This document shows positions 32,061-45,813 of a stretch of DNA of 64,000 nucleotides, piece after piece. The first letter of the stretch is position 1. The number at the start of each line of letters is the position of its first letter. The translations under genes were made by a program, and so were the position numbers. The notes beneath the pieces are model-generated. The model did not search any database. It was not told the DNA's origin and was given only the letters and a program-made list of their open reading frames with translations. The DNA lies in assembly GCA_019454045.1 (NCBI GenBank), contig SKCR01006516.1:372001-436000 (forward strand), written 5' to 3'. The stretch comes from Zanthoxylum bungeanum (taxonomy: Eukaryota; Streptophyta; Magnoliopsida; Sapindales; Rutaceae).

Positions 32061-33633
32061 AGGTAAACAACGAGCACACATAATACAACTTCCAGTCACC
32101 AATATGGGTTGAGGTAAAAATGTAATTATGACAGAGGTCAAATATAAAGTATGTGTAACGTAATAATTTTAGGGCTAATATTGACCTTACATAATTCTGA
32201 ATTTGAGAGAATTTGTTTATGAAATTTGTAGGTATATATGTCAAGTACATATATATTTTTACAAATTATAATTTAGAAAGCGGATGAAGAAGATATGAGT
32301 GTTGAAAATGATTGATTTGAAATTATTATTGTAAGAGTAATTTTTTTTACCTTTTTTTAAACATATTAACAATTGATATTCTTTTAAAACTTATAATTTA
32401 TAAATCGATAATATGTAATTTTTTTTGTGAAATACTTTATATTTTAAGAGATATTTATGTATTAAATGAAAAATGAAATAAGCATACACCCCACTACAGG
32501 CACACGGGGTGTGTGTTTTAATTTATTTTTTGAATTTTTTATTAATTTTTTGTCTCTTTTGGTAATTTTAATATAATATAACTAAATGCAAATTTTTAAG
32601 TTTGGCTTTTCTTAAATAGAAAAGTTTTTATCCTAATTGGATTTATTTTTTATTTTTAAGTAAAAGCCCCTTAAATTTTTAATAAATAAATAAATGTGTG
32701 TGTTTTTCTTGTGCTCCCAAAATTCACTCAAAAGTCAAAACATAATAATAAATGGTTGAATCGTAAGTACGTCGCTCAACTCATGTTATAGGCTCAATTA
32801 CATTATTGGTTTGTTAGTGAGATAATTTTATTTTATCTCTACGAAATAAAAATATCTATTATTTTGGAAATCAAATTTTATCATAGTAAATCAATACTCA
32901 GATTATACCTCCAATAATAATAATCAGACCCACACAAAATTTATTTGTATAAACGTGTTCTATAATAAAATATCGTAGTCATTACATTTTTTTTAGAAGA
33001 TACGTCATTACATTATAATACACTGTTTATAAAATCACGATTAGTGATAACAATTTATCATTATTAATCAAATATTTAAAAACTGTATTTTAATCCAAAT
33101 ATAATTTTATTATTTCACCACAAGTCAAACTATAATACTAAACAGATCCATAATTAGGAAAAAGGAATATTTGCTAGGTTTTTGATTTAGTTGTTGTGTG
33201 ACATCCTCAACGACGTTAAATGGTACTTGTAGATGCAATAAATGATGTAATTGTGTTCAGTCTTTGTCAAGGAAAAATATACAGGCGATTCGATTGCGAT
33301 GGGAAAGGATAAATTTTGTGATCATGAATAAAACGGGAAAAGATTCTGTTTTATTTAGGGGTGAGTAAAATAGGATATCCTATCTTATTTAGGTGGAATC
33401 GGAACCTATCTTAAAAAATTGGTTCTTAAATTTTAAAATCATAACCTACCATATTAAACAGGGTATCTTATTTATCGGTGCCGATTCGATTCCTATTTTG
33501 GAATCAATAGATTAATATTGGAAAAAATTCAATGCTTTATTTGCACTTTCATTTTTTTGTTATTTTCTCCATTGGTTTGTTGTTAGAAGTGTTAAGAATA
33601 TATGAATGAGATAATTTGATTACTGGAAACAAA

Positions 33634-34697
33634 TGTTGGAAAATGCTCACTAGTAAGCATTTTGAGATACAATTTTAAGCATTGTCCACTTCGTGTTAGT
33701 GGTTGTCTTTGAGTGATTCGGATACTCCTCCGTGAGTAGTTCGGAATGGTATATTCATATGCTTAAAATGGTGCTTGGGTGAATGAGAAATTGTTGCTCG
33801 AAATTCACCCATTGGTGTTGGAAAATAAAGAGAAATACGCTTGTCCCACATGGGAAAGCTAATAAAGGAAAATTGTGTTTATATATGATTGCTCATATGT
33901 AGATGGGTAAGTGATATAAGGATAGAGGCTCTCTCTACGTGCGTGCGCAGGGGGTGCAAATCAAAATCCAAATAGGCCTGACTCGTGTGCACCCGCGCGT
34001 CCTGCGTACATGAATGTTGTACCAAATTGTGCGGGCCCGGCCCAGCCACATTTTGCAAGCCTCTTTATTTTTTCCAAGCTTTTTGAAGTTCCATAACAAT
34101 TAAATTAATTCTATTAATTATCTGGGTGGATACATCATATGAAAAGCCTCCCACTAATTCAATTTAATTGGCATGTTCATTTTCTTTTAAAGGTGGCAGT
34201 GTTTTTTGTTTTTGATCATATATAAAAAATATACAGAACGGTTTTCCCTTAGTTTTCTTTACTGTTTTGTTGAGAGAGTTCAAACACTTCGTGGTTCGTT
34301 GAAGACGATTTTGGTGGTGCTCATTCTCGTTTTATCTGTTGCATCCTGGGAAACAAACGTCTCATGTTCTACTGCACCATTCGATAGGGGACGAATTTAT
34401 TTTAAGGAGATTGTTGCCGCATCAACAAGCCTCAGAATTCTCTCTGTTTGGTGCCGCTGACTATTCTTGTTGCTGGTTCGATACTGCACAGCCTTCGTTA
34501 CTGAACTGTTCCCGTTGTTGGTTCGTTGCTGTACCGCGTGACTATTACTAGTTCGCTGTCTGCAGTTGTCCTGGGACTGTGTTATTTTCATTACTGTTGT
34601 TGTGTTGTTTCCTCTATTTATTGTAGAAATCGTGTTGTGTTTTACTGTTTGTTTATAGTATTTTGTAAGAACACAGTAACCAAATATTTGTAATAAT
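33634..34697 (+). repeat. Copia-3 LTR, first of two in tandem
   Basis: Starts TGTTGGAAAATGCTC. It matches the second LTR (34698-37860) almost throughout, with an extra segment of about 33 bp near 33835-33868. TATA-like ATATATAAAAAATA is near 34220. The self-complementary site CGAATTTATTTTAAG is at about 34391-34405. It is followed directly by the second LTR with no internal sequence between. Confidence 0.85.
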
Positions 34698-37600
34698 TAT
34701 TGGAAAATGCTCACTAGTAAGCATTTTGAGATACAATTTTAAGCATGGTCCATGACCGGTGGTTCCACACACGCGTATAACGCAAGCGCACATATCGTTC
34801 AAGTAGTATAAAAAGTATTGATCCCACGAGGACTTAATACCTAATCTATTAATTTTATGAGGTCAAATGATTACTACTATCTGACAGGTTGATTGATTGA
34901 TTTGAAATTGTGAAGATTTTAAATTTAAAAACAAGTAAATAAAATTGCATGAAAGTATGTTTAAGAAAATTCAATATTAGGAAACTATCTAGGGTTGTGA
35001 ATATTCCAATATCTTTTAAAAAGATGAAGTGGTTATTTCATGTTTGTGTAATAAATCGGTTTACTAACCTGGAGCGCGAAATTATGTGAAAGCCTCTGTC
35101 GATGGTCAGACGCAAATACCCAGTATAACCCAATTGAACCATATGTCTATGTCAACCAAATTACCTGGATTCATTAAGTTTAAGTTCCAATTATGGCTAC
35201 CCCCGCCCGACATGTATATGTCTATCCTGTAAGGAAATTTATTAAAGGGTTATCTATCCTCAAGGAATATCGTGGGCTATTAAGTCTAAGGCTGAAACCT
35301 AAAATTCCTTTGTCAAGTTTATTTTAGATTTACCAGATCAATCTTATTAGTGGCCAATTAACAAGACGCATTAGGCTTAAGACTTAATAAGTAAACCTTT
35401 AAATTACCCAAACTATAAAATAACCATTTATAAACCAGTGATATTAGAATTCATCACAACCCCAGATAACTAACTTAGTTACGACACATAACTAGGGCTA
35501 GTAAAATAAAATACATAAGGTAAAAATGCTGAAAAGTAATTGCGGTAAAGTAAAAACTGAAAAGTAAATTACAATAAAATAAAATGCTAAGGTAAAAGGA
35601 TCAACTTTTACTATTTACTATTTAGATATCTCCCTTAATATAATATATTAACTTGTGATTATTTTACCAACCAGCCATATAGGCGGTAACCTGATTAAGT
35701 CAAATTAAGTCCAACCAGCCATCAAGGCGGAACCAAAATAAACCTGCCATATATGCGGTAAGAAAATTTAATTACCAACCGACCAATCTGGCGGTATCCT
35801 TGCTTAGTCAGTTTAAACCAGTTTAAAATGAATTACCAACCGACCAATATAGCGGTGTCCTCATTAAGTCAAATTTTAAATAGTGAATATATTATATTTA
35901 AGGGAGATTAATCTAAATATCAATAGTAAAAGAATTACCTTTCACCCTAGCAGGGGGAATTTACCTCGTCATGGTGAATAGTAAAAACTGTAAAAGTAAA
36001 AAAAAAAGTAAAATACTATTATTACAGAACGTAATTAAAATTTATTACAAAACTAAAATTTAAAAGAAACTAGATAGAAAACTCCATATTTACATCAGAG
36101 AATTCAGAGAGGAAGGTACATCTACAACTGAAAACATCGAACTCTATTTATAGGCGTCCATAAGTGCCAAGCGTCGCGACGCGCAAGTTTCTTCTTGCAT
36201 TGCGACGCGCTGAAATGGTAGCTTCTGATTGGTGGCTTCAGATTCTTATCTGACACATGGCGATTACGGATAAGGTGATAAGGTGACACGTGGCAAGGCG
36301 GTTGGCACTCAATTATTATGCTGGCGTGGCGATGACGTGGTGCTGACGTGGCGACACATGGCGATAATGACTGTCGACACCATAGAATGATGACACGTGG
36401 CACGCTGTGATTGGCTGATGATGACGTGGTGGTGACGTGGCACGTTGACTCGGTCAATTGGTGATGTGGACGATGACGTGGCTGACATGGGGAGTGACAC
36501 GTGGCGACACGTGGTGATGGCGATTGTCGGCACCGTAGGATGATGACACGTGTCACAGCGCATGTTAGCAGATCGGCTGGGATGGTGACACGTGGCACGG
36601 TATAAATTAGCAAAGTCAAACTTCTCTGATTCTGACTTGTGGACCTGACGCACATTAGCATTGTTCGGGGCACATTAGGCGTCGCGACGCGCCAAAATTA
36701 CCAAAATGCTCTTTTGTCCAATTTTCACTGTTTTGGCCCCAAATCACCTCCAGAGAGTCCTGAAACTTTATTTATCTACAAAATAGCACAAAACACATCA
36801 AAATATTCACAAAACTCAAGAAAATATACAAAATATTAAGTTAAATGAGTGGGAAATAGTGATATAATTACCATTCATCAGTCCACTTCGTGTTAGTAGT
36901 TGTCTTTGAGTGATTCAGATACTCCTCCATGAGTAGTTTGGGGTATATTCATATGCTTAAAATGGTGCTTGGGTGAATGAGAAATTGTTGCTCGAAATTC
37001 ACCCATTGGTGTTGGAAAATAAAGAGAAATACTGTTAATATATGATTGCTCATATGTAGATGAGTAAGTGATATAAGGATAGAGGCTCTCTCTACGTGCG
37101 TGCGCAGGGGGGTGCAAATCAAAATCCGAATAGGCCTGACTCGTGTGCACCCGCGCGTCATGTGTACATGAATGCTGTACCAAATTGTGAGGGCCCGGCC
37201 CAGCCACCTTTTGCAAGCCTCTTTATTTTTTTCCAAGTTTTTTGAAGTTCCATAACAGTTAAATTAATTCTATTAATTAACTGGGTGGTTACATCATATG
37301 AAAAGCCTCTCACTAACTCAATTTAATTGGCATGTTCATTTTCTTTTAAAGGGGGCAGTGTTTTTCGTTTTTGATGATAAATAAAAAAAATATACAGAAC
37401 GGTTTTCCCTTAGTTTTCTTTACTGTTTTGTTGAGAGAGTTTGAACACTTCGTGGTTCGTTGAAGACGATTTTGGTGGTGCCCATTCTCATTTATTTTTG
37501 TTGCATCCTGGGAAACAAACGTCTCGCATTCTACTGCACCATTCGGTAGGGGACGAATTTATTTTAAGGAGATTGTTGTCGCATCAACAAGCCTCAGAAT

Positions 37601-37860
37601 TCTCTCTATTTGGTGCCACTGACTATTCTTGTTGCTGGTTCGATACTGCACAACCTTCGTTACTGAACTCTTCCTGTCGCTGGTTCGTTGCTGCACCGCT
37701 GTGACTAATACTAGTTCGCTGTCTGCAGTTGTCCTGGGACTGTGGAATTTTCATTACTCTTGTTCTGTTGTTTCCTCTATTTATTATAGCAATCGTGTTG
37801 TGTTTTATTGTTTGTTCATAGTCCTTTGTAAGAACACAATAACCAAATATTTGTATTAGT
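34698..37860 (+). repeat. Copia-3 LTR, second copy, split by a solo Athila LTR
   Basis: About 1030 bp once the inserted solo LTR is left out. It starts TATTGGAAAATG (TG changed to TA) and ends ATATTTGTATTAGT at the internal region. TATA-like sequence near 37390. This is the 5' LTR of the Copia-3 body. Confidence 0.85.
34753..36880 (-). mobile_element. Solo Athila LTR
   Basis: 2128 bp, TGACCGGTGG...CATTCATCA, flanked by GTCCA on both sides (34748-34752, 36881-36885). It matches 14139-16240 closely, including the hairpin array, the ACGTGG array and CGTCGCGACG at 36172 and 36680. It arose by LTR-LTR recombination of a full element. Confidence 0.93.
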
Positions 37861-37875
37861 CTTAAAATAAATTCG
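37861..37875 (+). promoter_or_regulatory. Copia-3 primer-binding-site position, complementary to its own LTR
   Basis: CTTAAAATAAATTCG directly follows the LTR. It is the exact reverse complement of CGAATTTATTTTAAG within the LTR (37554-37568). It lacks the TGG start of a tRNA-type site. Confidence 0.7.
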
Positions 37876-37885
37876 ATCTGTGGAT

Positions 37886-38933
37886 ATGGAAAATAATCCA
37901 AACACAGTTGATCCGAACATGGCAGCCTCTTCGGCTGGCCAAAATGTTCCAGTCTCTGGGCTTAATGTGGCAGCCTCTGTGGCTGGCCAAAGTGTTGATG
38001 CTTCTATGGCTAGACAAGCTGTTGGACATGTGAGCTATGTCAATCATGCTGCGGAAAAACTTGAAAAATTCATTGGTCAGAATTTCAAAAGGTGGCAACA
38101 TAAAATGTTTTTTTTACTTGACCACGTTGAATCTTGCAAGGTTCCTAAAGGAAGATGCTCTTGTACCCAAAGAGGGTGAGAATGATATTCAAGTGATTAG
38201 TGTCATCGATGCTTGGAAACATTCTGAATTCCTATGTAGGAATTATGTGCTGAATGGGCTGAGTGATTCCTTGTACAGTGTGTACGCCGGAATGAATACA
38301 ACTAAGGGGCTTTGGGAATCCTTAGATCGAAAATATAAAACTGAGAACGCCGGTACTAAGAAATTTGTCGTAGGCCATTTCCTAGATTTTAAGATGGTTA
38401 ACTCCAAAACTGTGTTAAGTCAAGTACAAGAATTACAGATTATTCTAGCAGAAATTCATGCTGAGGGGATGGTTTTAAGTGAAACCTTCCAAGTAGCCTC
38501 AATAATTAAAAAACTACCATCTGGTTGGAACGATTTCAAGAATTATTTAAAGCATAAGCGAAAAGAAATGAACATTGAAGACTTGGTTCTTAAGCTTAGA
38601 GATGAGGAAGATAACAGAGTATCTGACAAGAGAGGAATAACTCATGAGGCCAAAGCAAATGTTGTTGAACATGGCCATAAGAACAAGAACCTCAAGAACA
38701 AAAGGTCAAAGATGGGCCCTAAAGGAGGAATTTCCAAGAAATCCAAATTTCAAAGAACATGCTTCAACTGTGACAAAATGGGTCACAAGTCTTCTGAGTG
38801 CAGACTACCGAAGAAGAAAAAGAACCAAGAGGCTAATGTGATGGAAAACATGACTCAAGATGTTTCAGACATTAACCTTTCTGATGTGGTTTCTGAGGTG
38901 AATCTGGTGGGTTCTAACCCAAGAGAGTGGTAG
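37886..38933 (+). pseudogene. Copia-3 gag and start of protease (frameshifted)
   Basis: It begins MENNPNTVDPNMAAS at 37886. A run of eight T (38108-38115) shifts the frame, and gag continues in the next frame from [12 protein letters not shown] to a CCHC knuckle ([14 protein letters not shown], about 38760). The frame stops at 38931 with TAG where the protease REWW motif needs a second Trp. Otherwise closely related to Copia-1 gag. Confidence 0.9.
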
Positions 38934-40550
38934 ATTGACACTGGTGCCACTCGACATGTGTGCTCAGACAAGAGTATGTTCTCTTCATTTGAGCCTGCTG
39001 GTAATGGGAAAAAAATATACATGGGAAATTCAGCAACATCTGAGATTGAATGTCAAGACAAGGTGATTCTGAAGATGACCTCTGGGAAAGAGTTGACTTT
39101 AAATAACGTTCTGTATGTACCATAAATACGAAAGAATCTTGTGTCTGGATCACTTCTGAACAAGCACGGATTCTGGATGGTGTTCGAGTATGATAAAGTA
39201 GTTTTGACCAAAAATGGCATGTATGTGGGAAAATGGTATGTAACTGATGGGCTCTTTAAGTTCAATGTAATGGTTGTTAAACCCAATAATATCAATAAGG
39301 CTAGCTCTTCTGCTTATATTGTTGAGTACTCTGATCTATGGCATGGTAGATTAAGATATGTTAATTTTAATTCATTGCGGAAATTAATTAACATGAATCA
39401 CATTCCCATTTTTAAAATTGATAACATACATAAGTGTGAAACTTGTGTTGAGGCAAAACTAACTAGATCATCATTTCATAGTATTGAAAGAAACTCTGAA
39501 CCACTTGATCTAATTCATACCGATGTATGTGATTTTATTTCAATACAAACAAGAGGCGGTAATAAATATTTTATTACCTTTATTGATGATTGCACAAGAT
39601 TTTGCTATGTGTATTTGATGAAAAACAATGACGAAGCTATTGAGAAATTTATTCTCTATCAGAATGAAGTTGAGAACCAACTGAATAAAAGAATTAAGGA
39701 GTTAATAAGTGATTGTGGTGGTGAGTATGTTTTTCCTTTTGAATCACTTTGTGAGCAAAATGGAATCATATATCAAACCACAGCTCCTTATTCACCTCAA
39801 TCCAATGGGATTGCAGAATGGAAAAATCGTACCTTGAAAGAAATGATGAATGTTATGTTAATCAACTCTGGATTACCTCAAAATATGTGGGGATAAGCTG
39901 TTTTATCAGCTAATTACCTTTTAAATAAGGTACCACGACAAGAAACAGGGAAAACTCTTTATGAAATGTGGAAAGGAAGAGTACTTTCCTATAAATTTCT
40001 ACGAGTGTGGGGGTGTCTTGCAAAAGTAGTCATTCCTCCACCTAAGAAGGTGAAGATATGACAAAAAACTGTTGATTGTATTTTCATAGGATATGCACAT
40101 AACAGTAATGCTTATCGATTTCTTGTGCATGAGTCTAATATACCAGATATTCACAAAAATACGATAATGGAGTCGAGGAATGCATCATTTTTCGAATATG
40201 TTTTTCCTTGTAAAACTAATTCGAATTCAAATGTGCACAAATGGGCACATAAGGCTATCAGTGAAGATAGTAAGGACCAAAAACACATAAATTTTCCAGA
40301 GGATCAACAAGATGTTGAACTTGAACCAAGACGTAGCAAATGAGCTAGAACGGAAAAATCATTTGGTCTAGATTTTCTGACAGTTTTGCTAGAAAATGAT
40401 CCTCAAAGCTATAACGAAGCTGTAAGGTCAGCTGATGGTGCTTTGTGGAAAGATGCCATCAATAGTGAAATTGAATCAATCTTACAAAATCACACCTGGA
40501 GTTAGTGGACCTTCCTCTAGGGTGTAAACCTTTAGGGTCCAAGTGGATAC
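38934..40550 (+). pseudogene. Copia-3 protease and integrase (broken, cut off before RT)
   Basis: Reads IDTGATRHVC (protease), then LWHGRL and CETCVEAK (GAG-pre-integrase), TDV, FIDDCTRF, SDCGGEY and PYSPQSNG (integrase core), and the FIGYAHNSNAYRF block. Single-base nonsense changes interrupt it near 39124, 39895, 40060 and 40341. The RT reading frame begins (LGSKWI) but is cut at 40550 by unrelated sequence beginning TGTTGTG; RT, RNase H and the 3' LTR are absent. Confidence 0.92.
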
Positions 40551-42792
40551 TGTTGTGATACTGTTGCAAAAGCGTCGCAACTGACATTGAGTTGTATCAT
40601 GACGTTGTCATTCTTATACTGTTCCTGGTCAAGGTTTACACTACTTGGTCAGTAAAGTAAACTTGTTGAGACTGGTACATATCGTATATTGGAATCTTGG
40701 ATTCCAATAGTTTCTCAATGAACCATGAGTCTTGGAGACTCGTATAGACGTGTAGGTATTTATAGCGGATAAACACTGAACGAATCACTGGAGATTCTTA
40801 ATGGATGGTACACCAACGTCAATAAGAATCTTCCCGGGTTGAGTGAGCATAGTGATTCTTTGACTTGAGATACCACTGTGGATATATGAGTTATCCTCCA
40901 CACTTAGATGGCAGTCACATCACCGATCTATTAAGATCAGACCTCCGCATGTTCGTTGGGTGTGGACTGATGCTCAGGATATCCTGTGTGTATCAAGAAA
41001 TTATCCGTCACTTCTGTGTACAGAGCATAGGTATTCAATTTGGAATTAGCAATCTTTTAAATCCATAAGCCCGTGGTACACTGTAGAAGTTAGTTCGAAG
41101 TGTTATTAAGAGATTGCTAATAGAAACGTCGGCATGATTATATCTATAGAGATTCGATGTTTATATCTATATCTCCGGAATAATCTGGATACCTGTGACG
41201 AATGGATTATACGTATGAAATGACCTCGACCTATATGGTTCAGAGAATTTATCTGTATTCGTCATAATTTACGGGTAGGTAGATTATGGACACGAAATTG
41301 GATTTCGTGATGGATATGCCTGAACCTAGAGAGTCTCACTAATGAAATATATTTGCAGAGCACTAGGGCAACTTTTATGAATAATACTGATTATTTATAA
41401 GTCGTTTAATGGTTAAACGAAAATGCATGCAATTGGTATCTTTTGGTCATTTCCTAATTAATGTGTACTTATATTTAATATTTGATTTTATTAAATACAC
41501 ATTAATTAAATATCAAATTGTGCTTTTTAATATATATCATTAATATATTTATTTTGATTATTTAATGTAAATATAATACATATATTTAAGATATTTGTAT
41601 TTAATTATTTAATTGTTTAAATATTAAATGATTAAATTAATTAAATAATAAATATCTTATGTCATGATTATTTTTTACAAATGGCCTTATATGATTGAAA
41701 ATATTTGGTGGATTTCATTAAATGGTTTAATGACCAAATACCAAAAGTTTTGTTCATTTACCTTTTAATTAATTGAAACAAAAAATGAAAAATATCTAGA
41801 TATTATTTTCTTCCCTAGTTTCGGCCAAGTGAAGGAAATACAAAAGGGTTTTGTTTCATTTGTATTTCATAAGTTTAAGTTACCAAAACAATTACAAAAG
41901 AAAGTTGAAAGAAAAATGAAAGAACTTAAGCCAAATATCAAGATTTTGTAAGTATTTCTTACTTTCTTCAACTAAGAAATTATTTCTATCATTCTCAGCT
42001 TCAATATGTGTTGCTAGGATGTTGTCTCTACTTTTTTAGTTTGTAATTAATTTGTTGGAAACTTGTTTGAAAGATGTTTTCATGTATGATTAACAAAGTT
42101 AGCTTGAAATGAGTTCATCTCTTTTGATTATTTGATAATCAAGTTACCATTCTAGAGTTGTTAGGTCACTCATTGATGACCTAGAATGGTTCTTGTGTTA
42201 TTTCAAAGTGGTGAGACTTGTTTGGTGTTGTGAAGATTGAATTAAAGTGTTGAATTTATTTAATTTGGTGTAATTTGTTCAAATGAAGAATTTATAAAAT
42301 TAGGATTCTTAACCCTTTCCAAATTTAAGGCTTTTCATATATGTATTGAATATTGATGTATATATGATGTATATTAAATCAGGGATTGATTGGATTTGAT
42401 CTTGACTTGTTTTGAATAAGATTGGACTAAAATTCACAAGTTGAAAACCTTATGGCCTTCTTGGCGATTTGGCAGAAATTTGGGATTCGAGTTGCAATTT
42501 ATATTTTGATGTATAAGACATGTTTAGATCATTTTGGTATTGATTTGAAATCACTTGAATTTGTATTTGACAATTTGAGGACCAAAATGAACAAAATATA
42601 AAGTATTGGGGCAATTCAATAATTAAGAAGAAATTTGATTTCTTGTGTAAAAATTTCAGATTTGAAGTATTGAGTAATTAAAATAAATAATTTTATTTTA
42701 ATTATCCAAGAAAAATTTTAAAATCGAAAAATTTGGATTTTCTGCATTCCGCTGCGTTACCCGGTAATACCCCTAAAAACTCCCAACAAAAA
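40551..42792 (+). other. Probable LTR sequence, identity unresolved
   Basis: Starts TGTTGTGATACTG exactly where the Copia-3 frame is broken, and has the low-complexity, gene-free character of a long LTR with strong AT bias from 41390. No partner copy is in the window, so it may also be several pieces. The right edge is where Tekay-type coding sequence starts. Confidence 0.35.
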
Positions 42793-45780
42793 CATGTGTT
42801 ACTTAGCCTATGTGACAGATAATAAAGTGGAAACAAAAGGTATTGAGCAGATTCTAGTGGTAAAGGAGTCTTATGATGTCTTTCCAGAGGAATTGCCAGG
42901 ATTACCACATGATAGAGAAATTGAGTTTTGCATATATGTGGTTCCAGGCACGCAGCCTATATCGATCCCTCTATATAGGATGGCCCCTACATAACTCAAG
43001 GAATTGAAGGTGAAGTTGCAAGACTTGCTGGATAAAGGTTTCATTCACCCCAGTGTGTCTCCATGGGGCGCTCCAGTATTATTCATGAAGAAGAATGATG
43101 AAACGCTTCAGTTTTGTATAGATTACCGACAGTTGAATAAAGTAACGATTAAGAATAAGTATCCGTTATCGAGGATCGATGACTTGTTTGATCAGCTACA
43201 TGGGGCGTAGTGTTTCGTAAAGATCGATATTCGATCAGGATATCATCAGTTGAAGATTAAGGAGAGTGATGTACCGGAGACAACCTTTCAAACTAGATAT
43301 GGACATTACGAGTTCTTGATAATGTCATTTGGCTTGACTAATGCCCTACGACTTTCATGGATATGATGAATAGGGTATTCAAACCCTTTCTAGATTGTGA
43401 TAGTCTTAATTGATGATATCAAGGTGTATTCACGGAGTGAACAAGAGCACGAAGAGCACTTGCACCAGGTGCTACAGACATTGAAAGAAAACAAGATGTT
43501 TGCAAAGTTCTCTAAATGTGAGTTTTGGTTGTCCAATGTTGTGTTTCTGGGGCATGTTGTGTCAAAAGAAGAAATCAGTGCAGACTCCCAAAAGATTGAA
43601 GCCATCCAAAATTGGCATCGACCTACCAGTGTGACGGAGATCCGTAGCTTCATGTGTTTGGAAAGATATTATAGAAGGTTCGTAGAGAATTTCTCCAAAA
43701 TAGTTTCCCCGTTAACGCGACTGACTCAGAAGAATGTGAAGTTTGAGTGGTCAGATGCCTGTGAAAAGAGTTTTCAGGAGCTCAATCGATGATTAACTAC
43801 CGCCCATATTCTAGCCCCATCGACATGATCAGAAGGGTTTATGGTGTACTGTGATGCTTCTAGAGTGGGATTGAGATGTGTGTTAATGCAAAGAGGGAAA
43901 GTTATTGCATATGTTTCCAAGCAGCTAAAACCCTATGAACAGAACTATATCACTCATGATTTAGAAATGGCGGCGATAATCTTTTCCTTGAAGGTATGAA
44001 AACATTACTTGTATGGTGAAAAGTTTAAGATTTTCACTGACCACATGAGTCTCAAGTATATCCAGAGTGAAAAAGATCTTAACTTGAGGCAGAGGCGATA
44101 GATTGAGTTACTAAAGGATTACAATTGTTTTATTCATTATCACCCTGGCAAGGCTAATGTGGTATCAGACGCATTAAGTAGGAAATCCATGGGAAGTTTA
44201 GCTCATTTTCCGATTGAGAGGTGGCATTCGGCTAGACAAATGCAGAAATGTATTCTAGGTGGAGTGAGTTTTCAAGCAACCACCTAGGGAGCATTGCTTG
44301 CACAGATACAGGTTCGATCCATCCTGAAAGATGAGATCAGAGTAGCCTAGGAATCGGACCCTCAACTTCAGCAGGTTAGAGATAGATTAGAGCAAGGCGA
44401 GGATGATGAGTATTATATAGATGTTGAGGGCCTCATTAGAAAGTAAAACAGAATTGGTGTTCCCCTAATTCTAGAGTTGAGACATTCGTTGTTGGAGAAA
44501 GCTCACACCTCTTCCTATACCATGCATCCTGGGATCACTAAAATGTACCATGATCTTAAGGATCTCTATTGGTGGGATGGTATGAAGAAAGATATAGTAG
44601 AGTTTGTTGCAAAATGCCTCACTTGCCAGCAAGTTAAAGAAGAGCATCAGAGGCCAGCAGGGAAACTTCAAAGTATAAATATTCCTGAATGGAAATGAGA
44701 GAATATTACCATGGATTTTATAGTTGGGCTTCCACGTACCCCAAAAGGGTATGGCTCTATATGGGTGATTATGGACAAGTTGACAAAGTCTGTGCATTTT
44801 CTGCCAGTAAAAACTAATTATACAACAGCCTAGTATGCCAGACTGTATTTGGATGAGATAGTGTCATTGTATGGTGTACCTATCTCAATAATCTCTGATG
44901 GGCGTTCTTAGTTCACATCCAAGTTTTGGTAGTCATTTCAACAAGCCTTGGGTTCCTAGCTATATTTTAGTATGACTTTCCACCCCAGACGGATGGTCAG
45001 TCAGAAAAAACCATACAGACCTTAGAGGACATGTTACAAGCTTGTGTAATTGATTTTGAGGGAAGTTGGGACCAACATTTTCCACTTATAGAGTTTGCAT
45101 ATAACAACAGTTATCAGACAAGCATTTAGATGGCACCTTTCGAGGCTTTGTATGGTCGAAAGTGCAGATCCCCTGAGGGATGGATTGAAACTGGGGAACA
45201 AAAATTACTTGAGTCTGATTTGGTACAGGAAGTAGAAGAGAAAGTGAAGCTAGTTAAAGAAATGATGAAAACAACTCAGAGTCGCCAGAAAAGTTATACA
45301 GATCCCCAGAGGAGAGACGTGGAGTTTCAGGTAGGAGACTCTGTGTTTTTGAAAGTATCTCTTTTTAAAGGAGTTATGAGATTCGGCATGAAGGGTAAGC
45401 TCAATCCTAGATATGTCGGGCCGTCTCAGATACTTCGTAGAGTTGGAGGGAGAGCATATGAGCTGGCGCTTCCACCCAACATGGATATAATACATCATGT
45501 GTTTCATGTATCTATGTTATATAAATACTTACATGATGAGTCTCATGTGTTTGAGCCCCAAACAGTTGATGTTCGCCAAGATTTATCGTATCTAGAGCAG
45601 CCAATAGCTATAGTAGATAGAGAGACGATGAAGTTACGATCTAGATGGATACCCTCTATTAAGGTGGTTTAGCGGCACCACAAGGGACATGAGTCCATAT
45701 GGAGCCAGAAGATGCAATGAGAGAGCAATATCCACAGTTGTTCGTATAAGAAGGTATGTTCCATACCTCAGGCACTTTGA
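42793..45780 (+). pseudogene. Tekay/Del-type Gypsy pol: RT, RNase H, integrase (many stops)
   Basis: Starts CYLAYVTDNK just before RT. RT motifs include [38 protein letters not shown] and LIDD (the x-DD active site). RNase H has YCDAS and HPGKANVVSDALSRK. Integrase has HPGITKMYHDLK, CLTCQQVK, MDFIVGLP and MAPFEALYGRKCRSP, then the conserved tail (VFHVSMLYKY) and a chromodomain-like end. Stops fall mostly in place of Trp, Gln or Arg. The 5' LTR, gag and protease are missing. Confidence 0.92.
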
Positions 45781-45800
45781 TTTGAGGAAGAATCATTTTT

Positions 45801-45813
45801 AAGGGGGGAAAAT
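45801..45813 (+). other. Tekay polypurine tract
   Basis: AAGGGGGGAAAAT directly before the 3' LTR. Confidence 0.8.

Noticed and set aside
32484..32514. ACACCCC...GGGGTGT inverted repeat as a terminator hairpin
   Set aside because: An isolated 7-bp stem in intergenic DNA without a gene nearby.
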